64,000 nucleotides of DNA. It comes from Pisolithus tinctorius (taxonomy: Eukaryota > Basidiomycota > Agaricomycetes > Boletales > Pisolithaceae). Both the position numbers and the translations under genes were made by a program. The notes beneath the pieces are model-generated. The model searched no databases. It was not told the DNA's origin and saw nothing but the letters and a program-made list of their open reading frames with translations. The stretch lies in NCBI GenBank assembly GCA_024663395.1, contig JANFAH010000024.1:248001-312000 (forward strand). The letters run 5' to 3'. How positions within the stretch are numbered: position 1 is the stretch's first letter; every line of letters begins with the position of its first letter. This document shows, one piece after another, positions 55,540 through 64,000 of this stretch.

Positions 55540-58110
55540 AGATTATCACAATGTCATGTGGCTTATTGAAATGATAGGTAAGGTACAGTTATTCTATTAG
55601 ATTCCATCAGAATGGTATTGTAATGTACATTATAATGTGATGACATGTCATTCAAGGTTGCCAGCATCATAATGGTACTGAACAAATTTGTGACAGTTGG
55701 TTTGGGAATAAACTGCCATAACAACATTTCACAAAAAGGCAAAGAACTGGGATGTAAACAGTAATTGACAGTGTCACTGCTGACCATTAGGCCTCCCTCA
55801 TTGGCATGCACAACACAATGCATACCATACAGCAGAGAAGAACAGAAAGAATGTTCACTTCATTTGCAATCAATACAGCAGGATTGCTCCACAATATTGA
55901 GGAACTCATAAAAATGTACAGTATGAAATTTGTGTGCAGCATAATGATCCCCTCCACCTACAAGGTAACTCATTACTTGGTGGTGAGAAATCTCCTGCCT
56001 ACCCATCATCGCATTAACAGTCTTAGTCAAAAGATTCTTATTGTGAAATTCATCACTAAAAATGCTATCAGCATGAAATCACTCATGATGACTCTCAATG
56101 GCACCTTGCAAAGCTTGCAAACCAATGTGCACCTTCAAGTCATCCTTTACAATGTAATCACTAATGTAATAAGTGAGTGCTTTAGCAGCTGACCCCAAAC
56201 CTATGTACTTGATATCCATATTACATTGCAATAGAAATATAACTATGTCATTGAAATTGTTAATCCAAGGATGCAGTCACCTCAATAAGATAGTTTCAGT
56301 TTCAGGATTGATTTCTGTAAACAGTTGTACACTTCCATCTATATGCATATGACAATTGTGATCACTCCCAACTTCACCTGGTTTAAGATGTTTGTAACAC
56401 ATTGCTGTATGTTGATGCCAATTACACTTGGTAGCCAACTGCTTGACAAATTCATGAAATTCCATCACAAACAGTTCATCATTAAGTTTGTCGATGTGGG
56501 GTGGATGCTCCAAGCAAGGATCAATGTCTTCATCATCTATTGGAGGGTGGAGACCAATGTCATCATCTTCTACATTCATCATTCTTGGCAATTTACATTT
56601 GATGGTATCCTCCAACCAAGAGACCATCAATGATTTAAAATCACTGTCATTGTGCATTCACTTTCTCAACTGATTGGGATTAGGATTTCCCTGTACCCAC
56701 ACCAGCATATGACAATGTAGAGTTCCTCTACCCTGCACCTCCACCATTCCATAGTATCCAGAACAGCTCCCAAACAATCCATTGCCCCACTTATAGCAAA
56801 GGACAACATCTATGAAAGCCTGGATCTGTTTGTGGAAAGCCATGGACACCACCCTGGGATGGAATGCTACAAAGCACACTCTCTGGTAAGAAGTCATTAT
56901 CCTCCATTCTTGTTCACTAATTCCTGCAAAATGTCCAACAAGCACATTTGTCAAATCATGGGGATTCAATGTTATGAAAAATACCAGTGTCCCCAACTTC
57001 CACATCAACAATCTAATTTTGTTCCTACAGCAAAGCTTATAACCAGCACTCCCTCACAACTTCTTCAAAACCATGCTCAAGTTTTGGAACAAACACATCA
57101 CCCTCTTGTCATCTTCTGTTATGGGTTTGGGAGTCGAGGCAGTTAAGCATTTTTGGGTATACACCACAATGCTCTCTGACAATTCCCACAATTCCAAAGC
57201 AAGCTTGTTTCGATGAGCAGATTTAATAGAAAATGTCATGTTCTCACTGGCTTCCTGCTTCTGAATGATATTCCAACAAATGAACAAAAATGTTGGGTCT
57301 GCAGCAAAAGGCGAGTCAACTTGCTTCAACAAATTTTTCAGCTGACATTCAAAAGAAATCTGTTGTGTGTTCAATCTCTCTGGCATGTTAAAGCTGCCAA
57401 TCCCCCACAGATCTAAATGAGGAAACAACATGCTCATCAAAAATGGTTCCATATCCAAGATTAACTGGGAACTGGTGGAATTGCTCAAGAATTGGCCACA
57501 ACAAAGTGCATGTGCCATTGCATTGACCTTCATACTCTCACAGCTTTTTGAAGAATGATCACCCATGGTGTATGTGACATTCTCCATAATGAACTCACCA
57601 CTCAACTCGTTCCAATCTTCTCCAGCACCATTTTCATCTGGCATAGAGGATGGCAAATGAGTAATCTGCATGCCATTGACAGCAACTTGATCCCCACTTT
57701 TGACCAGGAGATTTTCCAGATTACTGCTGTCAAATCTTACCCCAGAAAGTTTGTACCACTGATTCTCAGCAATAAGGAAGTCTATCATATTCTTGACATT
57801 GCTCCTCAACACCAACACCAGACAGAACTGTGCAGGTGCTTCCTTAGATGGGCAAAACTTCCCCCCACAGAAGATGACACAAAATGTATCCCTCACTTCA
57901 TCCAGTGATGGTGGCAACACACATCACAACCCCTCCACATCCTGAGGTAAGACTGCCACATTGCCCCTCAAAAATGTTGAAGTGTTGCCACCTCTACCTG
58001 ACTTTTGCTTACATCATACAAGCTTACATAATAAATCTTCGCACTTAGAGCTTGTATGAAAAGTGCAGTTCACTTGCAGTTCAGAAACTTGTTGGATTGT
58101 TCTTGTTTGA
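55540..58110 (-). pseudogene. Helitron Rep/helicase fragment without the helicase domain
   Basis: Minus-strand frames. GRGGNTSTFLRGNVAVLPQDVEG (58000-57930, then TGA where Arg is expected) continues into LPPSLDEVRDTFCVIFCGGKF (57920 on), a region seen upstream of Rep in fungal Helitrons. Then FFITLNPHDLTNVLVGHF and the Rep motif GRGTLHCHMLVW (56710-56750) of the Helitron-like N domain. Then a frame to 56277 and the linker AAEALTYYISDYIVKDDLKVHIG (56190-56120) down to about 55560. The PIF1-type helicase that should follow is absent. Helitron Rep nicks and rejoins DNA during rolling-circle transposition; this copy is inactive. Ends were not identified. Confidence 0.85.
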
Positions 58111-58172
58111 TGGGTGGCACACAGATTCAGCATAAGGTCTGGCAGTATGTCAGAGATTGAACTCCTCCAAAG

Positions 58173-59568
58173 ATGCTGCCTGATCATCCCAATGTGCACC
58201 AAGTGCTACTGCAGCATATTTTGACTGCCCTCCAGACACTCCTAGTCTTGTTGGCTGAACTGGTTGGCTCCAGTGTTCACAAAGAGCTGATACTGTACCA
58301 CACCTCCAAACTCTCTGGAGATATGTGGGTTCAAGAACTCCTAACTGGTCACCCTGATCATATTCGCTGTGAACTTGGTATGTGCAAGGAGATTTTCATT
58401 CAGCTCATAGAGGAGCTGCAGGAGGTTGGTCACAGCAACTCGAAATTTGTTACTCTGGAAGAATAGCTCACAATTTTCCTCTACACATGTGTGACTGGCC
58501 TGATGGTCAGGCATGTTGGTGAGCATTTTCAGTGGTCAAATAACACAATATCTCAGTGAGTTCAATACAAAATACATGCAACAAATCAGATATTCATATT
58601 TTTTTACAGGTACTTCAAGAAATTGCTCTTTGTATTTTCAGAACTGCCCTTTTATATTACCTATGTCCAGTTTCTGACTGGTGAAGCCATCCATCCAAAG
58701 ATCCGACACAACCCCAAATTTTGGCTGTACTTTCGGAATGCGATTGGTGTGATAGATGGCTGCCACATTCCTGTATCCCCCCCTTCAATTATACATTCCA
58801 ACTATCACAACCACAAGGGATTCCTCTCGCAAAACAGCCTGTTCATCTGTGATTTTGGTCTGAAGTTTGTTTATATGCTGACAGGGTGGGAAGGATCTGC
58901 AATGGATGCCCATGTCTATGGTGACACAACATCCACCAACCTCCACATCCCCAATGGAAAATATCTCCTTGCTGATGCCAGCTACCCCTCACATCGAGAG
59001 TTGCTAGTCCCCTACCGGGGCATCTGGTATCATCTTGCAGAATGGGGCCATGCTAACATGCAGGATGTTTTTTGTCTTGCTCACCATTTTATTTATTTAT
59101 TCATTTCCTCTCAGACCAGCAAATAAGGAGGAGCTTTTCAACTTGCAGCACATATTGGCACGAAATGTCATAGAACAAATCTTCAGCATCCTAAAGCATT
59201 GCTTTCGAATACTCCTTCTGGCACCAGAATACGACATCAATATACAAGCATGGATCCCCACTGCACTTTGTGCCATTCACAATTTTATTCGTATGCATGG
59301 TGAGAGCAAGGAGGGCACAGATGATATTTCTCTCGATGAAGATGATGAGGGCGAGCAGCAGCCAGGCCCACGTACTAATCCCCAAGCCACAGAAGGAATG
59401 AGGAGCTTAGAAGAAGACATACTCATGTGCAGGATGCAGGACGATATTGCAACAGCCATGTGGGCTGATTATCAATGTATTTTGGTGGAGCAAGTGCAGA
59501 GTACTGTGGACAGTGAATCAGACACAGAATCTGACTTCTTCGAGGAAGAAGTCGCTAGTTTGTTTTAG
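58173..59568 (+). pseudogene. PIF/Harbinger (DDE_4-type) transposase, decayed
   Basis: Three coding blocks. First 58173-58560, with LEE-stop-LTIFLYTCVTGL where TAG likely replaces CAG. Second, about 58610-59060, with NAIGVIDGCHIPVSPP (first catalytic Asp) and YLLADASYPSHRELLVPY (second Asp). Third, 59124-59568, with ARNVIEQIFSILKHCFRILL (Glu) and an acidic C-terminus. An intron lies between blocks 1 and 2; the donor after block 2 (AACATGCAG/GATG) has lost its GT. It is convergent with the Myb-like gene at 59692-60800, the usual two-gene Harbinger set. No terminal repeats or TSD were identified. Confidence 0.85.
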
Positions 59569-59691
59569 CTACATCCATCATGTACTACTAAAATCTAATC
59601 TGACCTTTGTTTGATGCACATGCTGGAGGGATGCCAACACATTTGATAGTTCATTTCTGTAGCTACGATACACTGACTTGTGCTACACATA

Positions 59692-60800
59692 CTACATGGT
59701 AGGGGGGGCATTGCTAGCACCTTGGAAAAAGCCATCGTACATGTCTGCTACATATGTGTGATGGGATTGTTCATCAGGTAAAGCTATAAAAACAGCAGCA
59801 GGGTTAGATATGCCAGAAAACTGATGCATCATAAATGCACAATGGTGGGGAGGGATCTTGGAATCTTTGTATAGCATTTGTGTAGCTGTCTGGACCATGA
59901 TCAATGGATCCATGAAAGTCATCACCAGCTGGTCCCCCAAGCACCGGATCATGTTACCGATTGATATGACTGTGACAGTGTGAGAGCTGGAAGGTTGAGG
60001 CTGCATCTTGCTGGAAGATTGAGTGGACATTTGGCTGCACTTACTACTATGAATGGATGAGACAGGAGTTGTTGGGGGATGCTGATTTCTTGAGAATAGG
60101 AGGGAAGGGGATGCCATTTCTGTGATATCAGTAGACATCACAGTGAATGAGTGCTTTCTGCCAAGTGCAGCAATGGAGGGGGGGATGGATGGGACAGAGG
60201 TGGTACTGTCAGTAGTCATCATAGGGTTGGGGGGGACAGAGACTGTAAAGTTACTATCAGTCATCGCAATGAGTGTGGGGTTTAACACCCCAGGATGGAA
60301 AGCATGGGAGCCAGTCACACCACCCTGTGGAAAAATATCCTCCATCATTGGAAGATACTGCCAGCCCTTGTTGTGGAAGGGCTTCATGGCCACATTTTGC
60401 TGCGATGTCTCAGCAAACTGATCATAGTTATCTGTAAGATCAAATACATACCTTCACACCGACGAATTTTGCCCATTTCTCTGCATCAGCTGCTCCACAG
60501 ATATTTGCACCATTCTCATTGTCCCAATGTTTGCCTGATCCGCTGCGATAAGTCATGATTGCATTGTATGTATGTTTAAGCTACATCTAGTGTCAGCATA
60601 GCAACTTTAGAATAGAGAAAGACATACCGATCCCCATTTAATTGACACATTCTTTGAATCCTTGATTTTACTGGACCTGTGGAGCTTGCAAATGCTCTCT
60701 GCAGCTTTTGCATAAGTCATTTGTCGGAAGTTGCCAGTGTCAGCCCACTCTGAGTGATTTGTGTGCAGATAATCAACAAGGGTGGCAACCTCTTCATCAG
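59692..60800 (-). pseudogene. Harbinger-associated Myb/SANT-like protein, 5' end cut by a D-family LTR
   Basis: Minus-strand exons: 60800-60620 (EVATLVDYLHTN, TYAKAAESICKL, KDSKNVSIKWGSV), about 60560-60450 (GKHWDNENGANICGAAD, then EKWAKFVGVK) and 60393-59692 (233 codons, Ser/Pro rich, with a C-terminal HHCAFMMHQFSG block). The trihelix/Myb-like fold and the place beside the transposase match the accessory protein that helps Harbinger transposases bind DNA and enter the nucleus. The first codons are lost where the LTR begins at 60801. Confidence 0.75.
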
Positions 60801-62654
60801 TGTCACACACCAAAGGTGTTGTGGACATGGTTACAGCTGACTCTGCCTAACTCGTTGACGAGTTGCACACAATGCCCATGCATGCAGATGAAGACTAAAG
60901 GCCTCATGCATAGAAAGACTGTTGGATGTGAACAGTCATCCTTCACACAAGAATGAGTTGTCAGTGCTAGAGAGAAAAGAGGAAGTGAGTTAAGCATGCA
61001 TTAAAAGTTTTTAGCGCCTGTGTATGGCATTCCGGTTTTCGTCATATCTCTGCCATTTCCAAAGATATCAACTCAGTTCACACACTCACTTGAAGTGCTC
61101 AGCCCCACAATTCTTCCTTCCAAATTTGGAGAGGATCCTCGCACCCTATGCATTTCTACAGCACTCCATCCATCAGATGCTCATTTCGCTAAGTCCATCA
61201 ATCATGGCTGCCTCTTTGTCAATCATCTCGCTTGTCTCATTTGCCAGAGACAATGGCTATGTATATCTGCCAGGTGTTCCCACCAGCTTCCGTCCTGAAG
61301 CCCCCTGGTTCATCCCATCATTGTCAGCCCCATCCTGTCCCATGCAGCTTGGTCGGCATGTTCTCCTTGTCAGTATGACTTCCAGAAGGACATTCTTTGG
61401 TCGCCTCAGGTCTGTCACTCGGTTAGAAAGGTCTTATGTGGTCGTTTCAGTCTCCCCTCTTAATGAAGCATATGGATCATTCCTCCCTGCTCTCTGCACT
61501 GTCTTTATTCCAATCTCATCCATCATTCTTCCCACATTGCGACAGCTGCAGCATAGTCTACTGTTCTCCAGCCTCCCTGATCGCATTCATGACGAGTATG
61601 ACATGCACCTTGCCTTCCTACTGCAAGGTCCAGCAGAAGACATCCCCCCTTCTCCTCCTCCTCCATCAGAACCCCATTCATGAAGTTTTTGTTAACTTTG
61701 CTGAGAGGATGAAAGGGTGGGAGACATGATTGCATATGCTCCCATTGCCCCACAGACCCCCAACGCCCTAGCCCCCCTTTGACGCCTGACTCATGCCCTT
61801 CAATTCTGGAATTAATACTTCCCTGTTTGGAAACACTGTCCATCTGTCATGCCATCTTTGGATCCAGAGATGTCTCTGCCAAAATCTGACTTGCATTGCC
61901 ACCCCCTAATGTGATATCAGTGTGCTTACTCAGTTTCTGACTCTATTTGACTCATTCTGTGATATTTTGACTGTCCTTGACTTGTTCATTGCCAATACTT
62001 ACCAATCCTCTTTGCTTGCTTACTTTTCATTTCTCACTTACTCATCATGATTACTCAGTCCTTACTCATTACTTACCAAGTGTTTGTGCCTTGTTTGTTA
62101 CAAGCTGTGCTCCCCCCACAGTATATAAACCCCCATGTACTTAGCTACAAAGAAGCAATTCAGAATCAATCCAGAAGTCAGCTCAGCTCAGCATATCTCA
62201 TTGTCGACAGTTGAGGCTCATTCGGAAGAGTCTATCTGTCTTCATTTATATCATTGGTAGTTGAGGCTCCATCAAGGGTCTATCTACCTCTATTCATCAT
62301 CAGCAGTATCATCAGTGCTTAGTCAGCAACCTCTTGTTTAGTCATCCATCCACTCCTGCGTAACTCGTCATTGACTTGCGCCAGGAGCACGTCTTATCAA
62401 AGTCCTTCATCCCAAGTCCTTTCAGCTGAACACCTTCACTCTGTTCAGCATCCCCCATCCAATCATCACTTGCTTGTCTTCTCCTGCATAACTCATCATT
62501 GACTTGCACTAGGAGCACCTGCCATCAAAGTTTCCCCCACATATTTAGGTTTTCTGCACTCCAGGTTCTGCGGAGGCACACCACCACTCGCTCACATTTG
62601 TCTTTGGTGTTGGATTTGTTTGGTTTTCACCAGCGTTCCACACTTTGACTCACA
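60801..62654 (+). repeat. Complete LTR of family D, 1854 bases, apparently solo
   Basis: Begins TGTCACACACC and ends GACTCACA. Flanks are ATCAG on the left and TCGGT on the right, so there is no target duplication and no attached internal region. It has a TATATAAA box at 62123-62130. Confidence 0.85.
61204..61683 (+). CDS. LTR-borne open frame of family D, copy 4, intact
   Basis: An uninterrupted 159-codon frame starting MAASLSIISLVSF and ending PSEPHS. It has the same length and blocks as the intact frame at 12849, although the two LTRs differ at many bases. CGA is present at the codon that is TGA in copies 1 and 3. The frame is open further upstream (61024) but the shared ATG is preferred. 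No known domain. Confidence 0.55.
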   Translation: MAASLSIISLVSFARDNGYVYLPGVPTSFRPEAPWFIPSLSAPSCPMQLGRHVLLVSMTSRRTFFGRLRSVTRLERSYVVVSVSPLNEAYGSFLPALCTVFIPISSIILPTLRQLQHSLLFSSLPDRIHDEYDMHLAFLLQGPAEDIPPSPPPPSEPHS

Positions 62655-62948
62655 TCGGTCCACTTGGCATGCTTGGATTCTTCCTCTATTTCCCCCGCTG
62701 TTTCCATTAGTTCAACAATATTTGATCCTAAGACATCGAAAAGTTCGATTAGTACTTGCCAGATGTGATCATGTCAAGTATCAGCAGAGGCAAGATAGGG
62801 AGGGAGAGACATGCTACCATCAGGAGGGAAACCAACATTTCAATCTCCGATGCTTTGGCCTGGATTTTTCCACCACCCGTCAAACAAGAACAATCCGTGA
62901 AGTTTGTAAACTACAACTGAACTGTGCTTTCCGTACAAGCTCTTAGGA
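62655..62948 (+). other. Unassigned segment sharing a block with the Helitron flank
   Basis: A frame covering this region ends with RQTRTIREVCKLQLNCAFRTSS. A homologous block (HQTRTIQQVSELQVNCTFHTSS) occurs on the minus strand at about 58040-58105, at the start of the Helitron fragment. It may be another Helitron piece. It is cut by the copia LTR at 62949. Confidence 0.4.
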
Positions 62949-63314
62949 TGTTTGTTTTTCCTTCAGGTGTACCTCAGACTTCTTCTAACTGAAGCCTGAG
63001 GTAACTGTTCTTCCTTGTTAATTAATAGCTACCTTACTGACTTACTACTGTAGTCTCCTTCCTAGGTTAGCTGTAATGAAGGTATGAGTTTCTACACTAC
63101 GTCAGTACCAAGTAAATGAGCGGGAATCTAGCTATACTCACCTCAGTGTACGAAGTAGTCACTGAGGTGGAAAAGAATGGTGCGGAAAATTTATAGTACC
63201 ATAATTAGTAAGCACATTGACATCGGAATTTAATTCTGAGGGTCGGGGAACAATTCTGAGCCCTCTGGGCGAAACTCTGGGATGCTACCATAACTCCGGA
63301 TCGCATTCTCAACA
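62949..63314 (-). repeat. 3' LTR of a copia element, 366 bases
   Basis: On the minus strand it begins TGTTGAGAATGCG at 63314, directly after the purine tract GAGGGGGAG (63315-63323), and appears to end CAAACA at 62949. It holds two hairpins with CCTCAG/CTGAGG arms (62970-63002 and about 63140-63168). The left border is the less certain one. Confidence 0.65.
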
Positions 63315-63324
63315 CTCCCCCTCA

Positions 63325-64000
63325 ATCAGAACGAAGTCCGAGTGCAGACGCGAAGTGTTTCACCTTGATGCTAGGTAAAGGTTTGGTAAGGGTATTGGCG
63401 ACCATGTCGTCAGTAGGACAATAAATTAAATGAAAGGAATTGTTTTCCACAGCAAAACAAATGAAATGCCATCATATGTCGATGTGCTTTGTGCAAGCGT
63501 GATAGCTGCCATCTTTGGTAAGTGTGATGGCAGATTGACTGTCAGAATACAGTGGGATAGGATGTTTGAGTGGTTGGAAAACTTCTCCAATGAGTCATCA
63601 AAGCCACAGGCCCTCTTTGGCTGCGTGAGTCACTGCAATGTACTCCACTTCAGCAGTGGAGAGCATTATGAGTTCCTGTTTCCATGAGGCCCAACTGATA
63701 GCTCCACCATCTAGTAGGTAGGCATATCCGCTTATAGCATGTTGATGCTCTTGTGAAGCTCCATCTGCATTGGTATAGCCCTTGAGGCCTTGTTCTGAAT
63801 TTCTGAATGTTAAAGTGAGCACTTTTGTGCCTGAGATATACCTGTAGATTTGTTTCGCAGCTTCCCAGTGAGTCATGTTGGGTGCATTGTTGAACTGTGC
63901 AACTGTGGAGACAGCAAATGCAATGTCAGGGCACGTTCCAACAGCAAGGTGCATGAGGGAGCCAACAGCAGCACAATAGGGTATGTTTTTTCATGCATGC
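63325..64000 (-). pseudogene. Copia reverse transcriptase C-terminus and RNase H, cut by the window edge
   Basis: Minus strand: HLAVGTCPDIAFAVSTVAQF (63900-63954), HAISGYAYLLDGGAISW, STAEVEYIAVTHAAKEGLW, then after stops LYSDSQSAITLTKDG (63530-63490), TKHIDI-stop-WHFI and IYCPTDDMVANTLTKPLP near the end. Stops seen are TGA TGA at about 63596 and TGA at HIDI-stop-W, where Arg is usual. This is the standard copia C-terminal order, followed by a polypurine tract and LTR. It is a different lineage from the copia fragment at 14290. Confidence 0.85.

Noticed and set aside
55806..56192. Plus-strand frame of 128 codons
   Set aside because: The opposite strand encodes the Helitron block AAEALTYYISDYI, so this is a shadow.
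1..64000. CRISPR arrays, operons, Shine-Dalgarno sites, tRNA or rRNA genes
   Set aside because: None seen; the introns, TATA boxes and transposon families show eukaryotic sequence. Repeats present are LTRs, hairpins and dispersed palindromes.

Overview
The window is a dense stack of transposable elements from a filamentous basidiomycete, very probably an Agaricomycete. The evidence is the Plavaka-type transposase, the Harbinger and Helitron families, introns of about 50-60 bases, and a fragment of fungal RNA polymerase II largest subunit (RPB1). I see no intact cellular gene. There are no RNA genes, CRISPR arrays or prokaryotic features.

Left part (1-10668): the 5' end of a Ty3/gypsy element of family D (minus strand, 1-2239) sits inside the gag region of an older gypsy element of family E (2240-5494). 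Next comes a decayed, intron-bearing copy of the 3' part of RPB1 (about 6005-8190), split by a 284-base solo LTR with a target duplication. A solo LTR of family G (9354-10256) follows, then the 3' end of an uncharacterised gene, here called Y.

Middle (10669-27778): gypsy element C interrupts gene Y with the duplication GATTC. Its inside has been rebuilt: C gag, a full LTR of family D, a reversed copia fragment, and a nearly full-length D element with a truncated 5' LTR. The 3' accessory frames and 3' LTR of C close the block.

Right part (27779-64000): the 5' part of gene Y, then a Plavaka transposase gene (minus) split into 29690-32059 and 52990-54420. Between the halves is a nest resolved by target duplications: E2 (39524-49500, CCGC) inside E1 (32821-52823, CCGG) inside a solo G LTR (32060-52989, GGTTC) inside Plavaka. 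Then come another solo G LTR, a Helitron fragment, a Harbinger transposase with its Myb-like partner, a D-family solo LTR, and the 3' end of a copia element that runs off the window.

Three points deserve most attention. (1) Family E carries, between pol and the 3' LTR and on the opposite strand, a spliced gene (X) with its own TATA-like promoter and a cysteine array matching the fungal Zn2Cys6 spacing; in E1 its 314-codon frame is fully open. (2) The long D-family LTRs contain a 159-codon frame upstream of the TATA box, exactly 480 bases long in all four complete LTRs although LTR lengths differ. (3) The E gag/pol overlap has a canonical -1 slippery heptamer directly before the gag stop. Most in-frame stops are TGA where an arginine is expected, as if CGA had become TGA. 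All family assignments rest on motif recognition by eye; no database search was run.
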